Assembly: GCA_027031185.1 (NCBI GenBank)
Contig: JALVEF010000450.1
Coordinates: forward strand, 1-7,622
Reading direction: 5' to 3'
From: Saprospiraceae bacterium
Lineage (GTDB): Bacteria > Bacteroidota > Bacteroidia > Chitinophagales > Saprospiraceae
Length of the DNA: 7,622 nucleotides
Shown here: positions 1 to 6,023 of the stretch, in pieces
How positions within the stretch are numbered: position 1 is the stretch's first letter
How the letters are laid out: every line of letters begins with the position of its first letter
Made by a program: the position numbers and the translations under genes
Notes under the pieces: generated by a model
Databases searched by the model: none
Told to the model about the DNA's origin: nothing
Seen by the model: only the letters and a program-made list of their open reading frames with translations

Positions 1-1
1 A

Positions 2-406
2 GGCAGCCGCTATGTCAGGGGGGGCGGTGTGAAAAATTGGCCGGCCAACCGTTTGTTGCTCTCGCGCGGGGCGTCGCTGTATGTGCGCCTGATCACTTGG
101 ATGAATGTAAAGGACCCGACGGCAGGCTTTGTATGCTATACGCGAAAGGTATTGGAGACAATAGACCTGGACAAGGTCAAATTTGTGGGATATGCTTTCC
201 AAATCGAGATGAAGATGGCGGCCTGGTTTTCCGGATTTAAGATTGTAGAGGTGCCGATAATTTTTATTGATCGGGAGCTGGGTGTCTCCAAAATGAACTC
301 GTCTATCATCAAAGAGGCCATTGTGGGTGTGTTGGATCTAAAATGGCGGAGCCTGCTTCTGCCAGCTACTTTTCCGGGCAGGAAACTTGCGGCGCGATCC
401 TCATGA
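2..406 (+). CDS. Polyprenol (dolichyl)-phosphate mannose synthase, C-terminal part, 5' end outside window
   Basis: This is the C-terminal part (134 codons plus stop) of a GT2-family glycosyltransferase of the DPM1 type, which transfers a sugar, normally mannose from GDP-mannose, to a polyprenyl phosphate on the cytoplasmic face of the membrane. The frame is open from the first base; the internal GTG at 29 is not the start. Visible family landmarks are GSRYVRGGG at the left edge, the LLSRGAS and DPTAGF segments, VGYAFQIEMK, and the closing EVPIIFIDRELGVSKM block. In this family these segments form the acceptor-side half of the GT-A fold. No membrane segment follows, so this is the short, soluble or peripheral form without a GtrA-like tail. 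The last codons overlap the next gene in an ATGA arrangement, suggesting a shared transcript and coupled translation. The family is secure; the sugar and lipid substrates are inferred. Confidence 0.9.
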   Translation, partial: GSRYVRGGGVKNWPANRLLLSRGASLYVRLITWMNVKDPTAGFVCYTRKVLETIDLDKVKFVGYAFQIEMKMAAWFSGFKIVEVPIIFIDRELGVSKMNSSIIKEAIVGVLDLKWRSLLLPATFPGRKLAARSS

Positions 407-1653
407 GACAGGAGATCCGTACTCCGGTGTGTATCATCGGGGCCGGCCCCGCCGGCTGTGCCGCCGCACTCAAACTGGACCGTCTGGGCATTGACTGCGT
501 TTTGGTGGAGAAGTCGCATTTTCCCCGTGACAAAGTCTGTGGGGATGCCATCAGTGGCAAGGTCATCGTCAATCTCAAGCGCATTGACCCGGACTTATTG
601 CGGCGGTTTTATGCGATGCCCTGGAAGCAAGATATCTACGGTATCCGCATCGTCTTGCCGGATCGGGCCCGCGCCGTTGATTTGCGCTTCAAACCGGCCC
701 ATTATTTCGGCAAGGACTATCCGCCCGGCTTTACGGCGCGACGGCTGGATTTTGACAACTGGTTGGCGGACGAAGTCCGCCAATGCGCGCGGGTGCAATT
801 CCTGGAAGATACGAATCTGACACAGTTTGTGCGGATGCCGGACGGATTTGTGCTTTCCGATGCTGCGGAGCAGGTACGCATCCGTGCCGGCGTCGTCCTT
901 GATGCATCGGGAGCCCGGTCGTCGTTTGCCCGGCACATGGCCGGCATCCGCCACGAGGCGGGGCATACCGCCGCTTCGGTGCGCGCCTATTTTCGGAATG
1001 TAGGCGGCTTTTCGGAGGAGAAGTTTATCGAAATACACTATCTCAAGGAGCTGACTCCGGGATATTTTTGGATCTTCCCCCTTGCCGGCAATACGGCCAA
1101 TGTGGGCATCGGTATGCGGACGGACTATATCAAGAAGCGTAAGGTCAATTTGCGCAAAACGGTTCAGCAGATTGTAAAAGACCATCCCGGTATCCGGGAG
1201 CGATTTGCGGATGCGACGCAAGAGACGGACTGGATAGGTCATGGTTTGCCGTTGGGCTCCAAACGCTATCCCATATCCGGAGAGCGATATTTGCTGGCCG
1301 GTGATGCCGCACACTTGGTGGACCCGCTTTCCGGAGAGGGTATAGGCCATGCATTTTACAGTGGGGTGTTTGCAGCCGAGCAGGTGCAGGCGTGTATGCA
1401 GGCGGGAGACTACTCGGCGGCCTTCATGCGTGCGTATGACGCGCGCATCCGCCGCGTCATTGGCAAGGAGATGCAGTTGAGTTATCGTATGCAGCGCTTA
1501 CTCAATTATCCGCTTTTGACCCGGCTGGTCACCGATGTGGCGTTGTCCAACCGCAAGCTGGTGGCCTCGCTTGCAGACATGTTTTCCGATTTTGAACTGC
1601 GCAAGCAGCTGGTCAAACCCGGCTTTTGGCTTCGGCATCTGCTGCGTCGATGA
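403..1653 (+). CDS. Geranylgeranyl reductase family FAD-dependent oxidoreductase
   Basis: The 416-residue flavoprotein belongs to the geranylgeranyl reductase (GGR) family, whose members saturate double bonds in isoprenoid chains of chlorophyll, archaeal lipids, menaquinone or dolichol phosphate. An N-terminal dinucleotide fold carries GAGPAG at residues 13-18 and the FAD-ribose-binding acidic end E36. It is followed by FPRDKVCGD at 40-48, including the family cysteine C46. The substrate-cavity motif PGYFWIFP is at 219-226, and the second FAD motif is GDAAHLVDPLSGEG at 300-313. I chose ATG 403 because it overlaps the stop of the upstream gene (ATGA) and puts the Rossmann strand directly after a short N-terminus. 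An ATG at 343 would add 20 unlikely residues inside the upstream gene. The 3' end overlaps miaA, on the other strand, by 41 bp. Bacterial relatives also act on menaquinone or pigment precursors, so the substrate here is open. A polyprenyl phosphate is suggested only by the coupled neighbour. Confidence 0.9.
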   Translation: MRQEIRTPVCIIGAGPAGCAAALKLDRLGIDCVLVEKSHFPRDKVCGDAISGKVIVNLKRIDPDLLRRFYAMPWKQDIYGIRIVLPDRARAVDLRFKPAHYFGKDYPPGFTARRLDFDNWLADEVRQCARVQFLEDTNLTQFVRMPDGFVLSDAAEQVRIRAGVVLDASGARSSFARHMAGIRHEAGHTAASVRAYFRNVGGFSEEKFIEIHYLKELTPGYFWIFPLAGNTANVGIGMRTDYIKKRKVNLRKTVQQIVKDHPGIRERFADATQETDWIGHGLPLGSKRYPISGERYLLAGDAAHLVDPLSGEGIGHAFYSGVFAAEQVQACMQAGDYSAAFMRAYDARIRRVIGKEMQLSYRMQRLLNYPLLTRLVTDVALSNRKLVASLADMFSDFELRKQLVKPGFWLRHLLRR

Positions 1654-2506
1654 GTATATCATACTCCATTTTGCGAAACCAGGTCAGCTGCCGCTTGGCA
1701 AAGTGTCTGGTATTGCGTTGGATGAGCTTTACTGCTTCGTCGAGACTGATTTTCCCGTCGAAATATTGGAAGAGTTCTTTGTAGCCAACGGTTTGGGTGG
1801 CTTGTAGATGGCGTTGGGGATACCACTTGCGTGCTTCTTCGAGTAGGCCGTGGTTCATCATTTGCAGCACACGGCGGTTGATGCGTTCGTAGAGGTCTTC
1901 TCTTTCTCTTTGCAGCAGGATGACGATGGATTGGAAGGGACGGGGACGGGGTTGATTTTTTCGGAGGGCAGAGTAGGGGACACCAGCGGTGATGCATACT
2001 TCCAGGGCACGGATCAGGCGGTGCGGATTGTGGGGATCCACCTGAGCGGCGTAATCGGGGTCCAGGCGTTGGAGTTGTGCGAATAAGGCTTCTTTACCCT
2101 CCTCGTGAAGCTTTTGGGTCAATTGGGCGCGGAGCATCGCATCAGCGGGCAGGTGCTCGTCAAAGCCGTGGATCAGTGCCCGGATATAGAGACCTGTGCC
2201 ACCGGCGACGACTACATAGCGATGCTTTTGAAACAGCACGTCAAGCACCGCCAGCGCTTCCCGCTCAAAGCGCCCCGCGCTGTAGGTATCCGTGGCTTCG
2301 ACTTCGCCGATGAAGTAGTGTTTGACTCCCTGGCGCTCTTCTCCCGTGGGTTGTGCGGTGGCGATCTCCATGCCACGATATATCTGCCGGCTGTCCGCAG
2401 AGAGCACGACGGTATCATACTGCTGTGCTAAACGGACCGCATACGATGTCTTGCCTACGGCCGTAGGCCCAGTGACAACCAGCAGTGTGGGTGGATTTTG
2501 CTTCAT
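1613..2506 (-). CDS. miaA: tRNA dimethylallyltransferase MiaA
   Basis: MiaA transfers the dimethylallyl group of DMAPP to N6 of adenosine 37 in tRNAs reading UNN codons, which stabilises codon-anticodon pairing. The 297-residue product has the usual family length. It shows the P-loop GPTAVGKT at residues 13-20, DSRQIYRGM with the catalytic aspartate at 38, AGGTGLY at 101-107 with the catalytic threonine at 104, and the C-terminal NTRHFAKRQLTWFRK block. The commonly seen GTAKPT segment reads ATAQPT here (residues 49-54). The start is well fixed: an in-frame TGA lies three bases before the ATG at 2506, and the P-loop begins at the normal distance. No Shine-Dalgarno sequence is present. An octamer repeat array begins immediately upstream, and the last 41 bp overlap the end of the convergent reductase gene. 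It lies 231 bp downstream of nhaD on the same strand and may be partly co-transcribed with it. Confidence 0.97.
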   Translation of the reverse strand: MKQNPPTLLVVTGPTAVGKTSYAVRLAQQYDTVVLSADSRQIYRGMEIATAQPTGEERQGVKHYFIGEVEATDTYSAGRFEREALAVLDVLFQKHRYVVVAGGTGLYIRALIHGFDEHLPADAMLRAQLTQKLHEEGKEALFAQLQRLDPDYAAQVDPHNPHRLIRALEVCITAGVPYSALRKNQPRPRPFQSIVILLQREREDLYERINRRVLQMMNHGLLEEARKWYPQRHLQATQTVGYKELFQYFDGKISLDEAVKLIQRNTRHFAKRQLTWFRKMEYDILIDAADAEAKSRV

Positions 2507-2520
2507 CTGTCAATAAACGG

Positions 2521-2680
2521 TATAGCGGTATAGCGGTATAGCGGTATAGCGGTATAGCGGTATAGCGGTATAGCGGTATAGCGGTATAACGGTATAGCGG
2601 TATAACGGTATAACGGTATAGCGGTATAACGGTACAAAGGTATAAAGGTATAAAGGTATAACGGTATAACGGTATAGCGG
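2521..2680. repeat. Tandem array of 20 octamers (TATAGCGG and variants)
   Basis: Twenty uninterrupted 8-bp units run from 2521 to 2680, with a further partial unit at 2515-2520. Read on the plus strand there are eleven TATAGCGG, six TATAACGG, two TATAAAGG and one TACAAAGG. The first eight units (2521-2584), nearest miaA, are identical; the variants are mixed through the distal part. There are no spacers, so it is a microsatellite-like direct repeat, not a CRISPR. It fills most of the gap between nhaD and miaA and starts 14 bp upstream of the miaA start codon (9 bp with the partial unit). On the miaA strand (CCGCTATA units) the array has no stop codon in any frame. It encodes YRYTAIPL repeats if read, but a TGA just before miaA prevents in-frame fusion. 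An effect of copy number on miaA expression is inferred. Confidence 0.97.
2635..2642 (-). promoter_or_regulatory. Possible -7 box for miaA inside the octamer array
   Basis: On the minus strand these bases read TACCTTTG, an exact match to the Bacteroidota -7 consensus TAnnTTTG. It is formed by the only TACAAAGG unit (2633-2640) next to a TATAAAGG unit. No TTG or TTTG is seen at the usual 19-21 bp upstream, because that stretch is also repeat. If used, transcription would start near 2630 and the leader of miaA would contain about 14 octamers. The match could be chance. Confidence 0.25.
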
Positions 2681-2688
2681 TAAGCTTA

Positions 2689-2743
2689 CTCCAGAAATTC
2701 CGGAGCAACTGAGCAGCCGTACTGTTGGGTGCAGACCCTACAG
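2689..2743 (-). terminator. Two weak hairpins at the nhaD 3' end
   Basis: In the transcript of nhaD, bases 2743-2722 can fold as CUGU-A-GGGU-CUGC-ACCC-A-ACAG, an 8-pair stem with one mismatch and a 4-base loop that encloses the stop codon. A second hairpin, CUCCGG-AAUUU-CUGGAG, lies at 2705-2689. Neither is followed by a U-run, so they are poor intrinsic terminators. They may protect the 3' end or only slow the polymerase, leaving read-through into the repeat array and miaA possible. Confidence 0.3.
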
Positions 2744-4048
2744 CTGATGCATCAGGTAGTAAGTAGCTGCCCCTGCTAAGTAGCCCGCCAACGCCAACAA
2801 GGAGATGCGTCTTAAATACCACATGAAATCAATCTTCAGGATGCCCATAATGGCCACACCGGCAGCCGAGCCGATGATCAAAACACTGCCGCCGGTACCG
2901 GCACAGTAGGCCAGAAACTCCCAAAAGACATGGTCCGTCGCAAAGTCGTACATGCCCATGGCCGCTGCCACCAGCGGCACGTTGTCCACCACCGAAGACA
3001 AAAGACCGATCAAGATGTTGATGATGTAGATATTGCCGTGGAAGGCGGCGTCCAGGGCGCGTGCCAAGTGATCCAAATGGCCGGCCGTCTGCAGTCCGGC
3101 CACGGCCAGTAGGATACCCAGGAAGAAAAGCACGCTGGGCACGTCCACTTCACGCAGCGTGCCGACGACGGTCAGATGGCTGAAATGCTCGTCCGACTTG
3201 CCGCGGTGCATAATCTCCGTGACAATCCACAAAACACTCAGCCCGAACATAATGCCTAAAAACGGCGGCAGATGGGTGATGGTCTTGAATACCGGCACAA
3301 ACAGCAGACCGCCCACGCCCAAGGCCAGTACCACTTTCTTTTCTTTCAGTGTGACGGGCGTGTGCTTAAATGCCGGGCCCTTGGGCTCCGGGGTACGGAT
3401 CGATCCCTTAGCAAAAAAACCGGCCAATATCAATGGCACGAGCAATGCGATGACACTGGGCAGGAAGGTGTTCAGGATGATGGCCTTGGCCGTCACCTTG
3501 TTGGCGATCCAGAGCATGATGGTGGTCACGTCGCCGATGGGACTCCAGGCGCCGCCTGCGTTGGCGGCGATGACAATTATCCCGCCGATAAACCACAGGT
3601 CGTGCTTGTCCGCCACCAGTTTTTTGAGCAGGGCGGCCATGACGATGGATGTCGTCAGGTTGTCAAGAACCGCCGAAAAGAAAAAGGTCAGGATGGACAG
3701 GATCCATATTAGCCCAATTTTTTTCTTGGTCTTGATATGGTCCGTGATGAGCGTAAAGGCCTCGTGGGCGTCTATCAACTCTACAATCGTCATTGCGCCC
3801 AGGAGAAAAAACAAGATACTTGCAATCTCTGAAAGATGTTCCAATAAGGCATGATGGAGATGCCCCCCGCCGGAGATCTCCCCGGCCTGTGCCGTGTGCG
3901 CAAATATCTCCTCCTGCCCAAACACCATCGCCGTCCATACCAGTACGCCGGTCATTAGGGCCGAGGCAGCCTTGTCAACATGAATACTATGCTCGAGAGC
4001 TATGGCCAGATAGCCTAAAACAAACAGAACGACCATTAACGTGGACAT
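2738..4048 (-). CDS. nhaD: Na+/H+ antiporter NhaD
   Basis: NhaD exchanges internal Na+ (or Li+) for external protons across the cytoplasmic membrane, giving salt and pH tolerance. The 436-residue protein is almost entirely hydrophobic segments and belongs to the ion-transporter (IT) superfamily with ArsB-like symmetry. The two pseudo-repeats carry the polar re-entrant motifs LDNLTTS at about 128-134 and VVDNVPL at 353-359. The paired segments are ANAGGAWSPIGDVTT at 162-176 and AGTGGSVLIIGSAAG at 383-397; aspartates 129, 173 and 355 are the likely ion-handling residues. A loop with H63, H65, H66 and H71 precedes the third membrane segment. I chose ATG 4048 because it starts directly before the first membrane helix; a GTG at 4135 would add 29 residues encoded by the promoter palindrome. 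It is divergent from the M23 peptidase gene, and miaA follows it on the same strand. Confidence 0.93.
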   Translation of the reverse strand: MSTLMVVLFVLGYLAIALEHSIHVDKAASALMTGVLVWTAMVFGQEEIFAHTAQAGEISGGGHLHHALLEHLSEIASILFFLLGAMTIVELIDAHEAFTLITDHIKTKKKIGLIWILSILTFFFSAVLDNLTTSIVMAALLKKLVADKHDLWFIGGIIVIAANAGGAWSPIGDVTTIMLWIANKVTAKAIILNTFLPSVIALLVPLILAGFFAKGSIRTPEPKGPAFKHTPVTLKEKKVVLALGVGGLLFVPVFKTITHLPPFLGIMFGLSVLWIVTEIMHRGKSDEHFSHLTVVGTLREVDVPSVLFFLGILLAVAGLQTAGHLDHLARALDAAFHGNIYIINILIGLLSSVVDNVPLVAAAMGMYDFATDHVFWEFLAYCAGTGGSVLIIGSAAGVAIMGILKIDFMWYLRRISLLALAGYLAGAATYYLMHQL

Positions 4049-4108
4049 AGGTAAAAAACTTGTGTGGTAGGATGCTGAATGCCCTGATTTCCAGGGATTA
4101 ACAAGGGC

Positions 4109-4137
4109 CAAAACTAACAAGTTTCTTGTTAGCACAA
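4109..4137 (-). promoter_or_regulatory. Likely nhaD promoter (Bacteroidota-type -33/-7)
   Basis: On the minus strand TTG at 4137-4135 is followed after 18 bp by TAGTTTTG at 4116-4109, an exact TAnnTTTG -7 box. Order, spacing and distance to the start codon fit the sigma-ABfr promoter pattern known from Bacteroidota. The predicted start point is near 4103, giving a leader of about 55 nt. The surrounding 260 bp are clearly more AT-rich than the flanking genes. Start-site position is inferred from the consensus only. Confidence 0.55.
4114..4132. promoter_or_regulatory. Perfect palindrome inside the nhaD promoter, operator candidate
   Basis: CTAACAAG-TTT-CTTGTTAG is a perfect inverted repeat with 8-bp arms and a 3-bp centre. 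It fills the spacer between the likely -33 and -7 boxes of nhaD and overlaps the first bases of the -7 box. A third half-site, TAACAAG, is at 4099-4105, just past the predicted start point, in direct orientation 16 bp from one arm. This is the layout of a dimeric repressor site. In RNA it would be a weak AU-rich hairpin and would lie before the predicted start, so a DNA-binding role fits better. The regulator is not in the window. Confidence 0.55.
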
Positions 4138-4247
4138 TGTTTTTCGGTGCATTTTTTGCAATCCTTACATTTCGAGTCTGCTCTGCCTATACATCTTACC
4201 AAAACTTCTCATATACCATAAATTGGGTATTTTTTTTTGGGCAAAAT

Positions 4248-4279
4248 TTTGAGCTTAAATCAAAATTTCTATACCTTGC
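4248..4279 (+). promoter_or_regulatory. Possible promoter of the M23 peptidase gene
   Basis: TTTG at 4248-4251 is followed after 20 bp by TACCTTGC at 4272-4279, a near match to TAnnTTTG. It lies 30 bp before the start codon, in an AT-rich stretch that also has a run of nine T (4230-4238). The -7 match is imperfect, so the assignment is tentative. Confidence 0.35.
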
Positions 4280-4308
4280 CCCCTGAAAACGTAAAATAAC
4301 GCACCAAA

Positions 4309-5712
4309 ATGGATGATTCGTCACTTTCGAACAGGCGCAAAAAGCTGCGCCAGGTTCGGGAAGCCGTTAGCCGAAAATTATCAAAACTACTACCCGGTTC
4401 GACGAAAGCGTTTTTTCGCCGCCTGCGTACAAGCAAACGGGCCAAATTCACGGCTACCGTGACGGTTTGTGCGCTGGGCCTGGTCATTTTCTGGCCCCAA
4501 CAAGAGAAAACAGCCCCCCGCCTACTGGAAAGAAAAACCAAGAAATCCGCCCCGAAGTTTTACTTTGGCATGCCGGCGGATGATATGTGCATTGATGAAT
4601 ACCGCGTCCAATCCGGTGAGACCTTCTCCGGCATCCTGTCGCGGCACGGCGTGGCTCCCGAAAAAATCGAGCCGCTCATCACGGCTTGCAAGAAGAAATT
4701 TGACCTGAAGGCCATCCGGCCCGGGCAGCTCATGGCATTTATCTACAATGGCGATGCCGACCGCCCCGGTCAAATCGTTTATGAGCCGGACATCTACCAC
4801 TACTATCACATTGACTTTATGGACAGTGTCAGTGTGCGCGAGGTCAGGCGCCCGGTCAAATACGTGCACAAGTCTGCTTCCGGGGTGATTGAGTCCAATC
4901 TCTGGAATGCCATGAAGGCTGCCGGTGCCAGTGATGAGCTGGCCGACTACCTGGCTGATGTCCTGGCCTGGTCCGTGGATTTCTATCACGTCTTCAAGGG
5001 CGATGAATTCAAAATCCTGTACACTGAAAAGCAGATAGATGGCAAGCCCGTCGGTGTGGAGTCCATCGAAGCAGCCTATTACAAGCAACTGGGGGTGCCT
5101 ACCTACGTCTTTAAGTACAAAAGCGATAAGTACAATAACGAGTACTACGACGAGAAAGGACGTCCCGCCCGTCGTGCTTTTCTCAAGGCGCCGGTGAAAT
5201 ACACCCGGATCTCTTCGCGCTACAATCCGCGCCGCTTTCACCCCGTACTCAAGCGCCGCCGCCCCCATCTGGGCACCGACTTCGCCGCCCCGCGCGGTAC
5301 ACCGGTCTATGCGACCGCCGACGGCATCGTCACCAAGGCCGCTTATACGCGCGGCAACGGCAACTACGTCAAGATTCGCCACAATAAGATTTACTCCACA
5401 CAGTATCTGCATTTCAGCCGTATCGCCAAGGGCATCCGCCCGGGCGTAAAGGTCAAGCAAGGCCAGGTCATCGGCTATGTCGGCTCCACCGGCCTGGCCA
5501 CCGGCCCGCACGTCTGCTATCGCTTTTGGAAAAACGGCCGCCAAGTGGATCCTTTGCGCCAAAAACTTCCCGCTCCGCCGCCGATGAACAAAAAGGACCT
5601 GCCGGCTTATCTGACTTTTATGGACTCTGTCAAGCAGATTTTGGATGCGGTACCCATCCGCCGTCAGGCGCCGCAGCCCGAAGATATTACGGCCATGGCC
5701 GCCAAGCCATAA
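4309..5712 (+). CDS. Membrane-anchored M23 (LytM-type) peptidase with LysM-like domain
   Basis: The 467-residue protein is predicted to act in the periplasm on peptidoglycan cross-links, or as a regulator of such enzymes. Residues 1-46 are strongly basic, a single hydrophobic segment at about 47-62 should anchor the protein with its N-terminus inside, and residues 96-146 (YRVQSGETF onward) look like a LysM/OapA-type wall-binding domain. The M23 domain spans about 303-420. Its zinc motif HxxxD is HLGTD (H320, D324), the second catalytic histidine is in YLHFS (H368), and the last motif reads GPHVCYRF (H401, C403). Most M23 enzymes have HxH there, so the third zinc ligand is cysteine here. Domain order resembles E. 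coli MepM. A proline-rich tail follows. It is divergent from nhaD, and ATG 4309 is the first in-frame start ahead of the basic segment. Family is sure; catalytic activity is not. Confidence 0.92.
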   Translation: MDDSSLSNRRKKLRQVREAVSRKLSKLLPGSTKAFFRRLRTSKRAKFTATVTVCALGLVIFWPQQEKTAPRLLERKTKKSAPKFYFGMPADDMCIDEYRVQSGETFSGILSRHGVAPEKIEPLITACKKKFDLKAIRPGQLMAFIYNGDADRPGQIVYEPDIYHYYHIDFMDSVSVREVRRPVKYVHKSASGVIESNLWNAMKAAGASDELADYLADVLAWSVDFYHVFKGDEFKILYTEKQIDGKPVGVESIEAAYYKQLGVPTYVFKYKSDKYNNEYYDEKGRPARRAFLKAPVKYTRISSRYNPRRFHPVLKRRRPHLGTDFAAPRGTPVYATADGIVTKAAYTRGNGNYVKIRHNKIYSTQYLHFSRIAKGIRPGVKVKQGQVIGYVGSTGLATGPHVCYRFWKNGRQVDPLRQKLPAPPPMNKKDLPAYLTFMDSVKQILDAVPIRRQAPQPEDITAMAAKP

Positions 5713-5759
5713 TGGCCATCCCCAATTGGCCGCTTTTGCGGTCTTGAATCTCCCCGACT

Positions 5760-5799
5760 GCCCGGCACTATACGCACGCCCGTGCGTATAGTGCCGGGC
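5760..5799 (+). terminator. 19-bp perfect inverted repeat, probable terminator
   Basis: Arms at 5760-5778 and 5781-5799 are perfect reverse complements (GCCCGGCACTATACGCACG and its complement) separated by only CC. As RNA this is a very stable hairpin starting 47 nt after the M23 stop codon, the place expected for a terminator. A clear U-run is missing; the following bases are GCTATTTATG. It may still end transcription in either direction, or stabilise the mRNA end, or be a protein-binding palindrome. Confidence 0.6.
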
Positions 5800-5863
5800 G
5801 CTATTTATGCCGCTCCCCGAATCGCTACTTTGGCTCTGAAACCGTATTCCGCGCGAATATTGC

Positions 5864-5871
5864 TATCTTTG
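5864..5871 (+). promoter_or_regulatory. -7 box of a likely leuS (or leader RNA) promoter
   Basis: TATCTTTG matches the Bacteroidota -7 consensus TAnnTTTG exactly. The nearest TTTG upstream (5829-5832) is 31 bp away, farther than the usual 19-21 bp, so the -33 element is not clear. If used, RNA would begin near 5876 and leuS would have a leader of about 230 nt. Confidence 0.4.
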
Positions 5872-5893
5872 CCGGCCAAACAGGGGAGCATGC

Positions 5894-6023
5894 GCACCGT
5901 TTTGGGATTGTACCAAACAGGGTGCAGGGCGTGCACGTGGAGATGGGCCGACAGCACGTCGGCCGGGTTGCTACGAAGTGACCATTTCTTCAACCGCCAA
6001 CCCCGCACCCTCGAAGAGGGTGC
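5894..6023 (+). ncRNA. Structured leader of leuS or small RNA candidate
   Basis: The stretch holds successive inverted repeats. GCACC 5894-5898 pairs with GGTGC 5921-5925, enclosing GTTTTGG/CCAAAC. GGCCGAC 5946-5952 pairs with GTCGGCC 5958-5964 over a 5-base loop. GGTTG 5966-5970 pairs with CAACC 5991-5995, with GAAG/CTTC inside. GCACCCTC 6005-6012 pairs with GAGGGTGC 6016-6023 over GAA. GGGTGC also occurs at 5920-5925, so GCACCC at 6005 has two possible partners and alternative folds are possible. It starts about 20 nt after a -7 box. I do not recognise a known RNA family; it may simply be a GC-rich leader. Confidence 0.3.

Noticed and set aside
343..402. Upstream ATG as start of the reductase gene
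   Set aside because: It would add 20 residues with no family match within the mannosyltransferase gene; ATG 403 gives a normal N-terminus and an ATGA overlap.
595..1350. 251-codon open frame on the minus strand
   Set aside because: It is fully inside the reductase gene on the other strand and shows no family motif.
2515..2680. CRISPR array
   Set aside because: Units are 8 bp and directly adjacent, with no spacers and no cas genes.
2415..2822. Minus-strand frame with YRYTAIPL repeats, a possible repeat protein
   Set aside because: The repeats come only from reading an 8-bp array with no stop codons on that strand. Both ends lie inside nhaD and miaA in wrong frames.
3159..3854. 231-codon open frame on the plus strand
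   Set aside because: It is antisense to nhaD; its stretches of Ser, Thr and Met mirror the membrane helices of the real gene.
4049..4135. GTG 4135 as start of nhaD
   Set aside because: The extra 29 residues are polar and would be encoded by the promoter and its palindrome; ATG 4048 sits directly before the first helix.
4228..4240. Run of nine T as a phase-variable tract or terminator
   Set aside because: There is no stable hairpin before it, and it lies upstream of both divergent genes in generally AT-rich DNA; a single short run is weak evidence.
4522..5562. 346-codon open frame on the minus strand
   Set aside because: It is the antisense shadow of the M23 peptidase gene, caused by GC-rich third positions.
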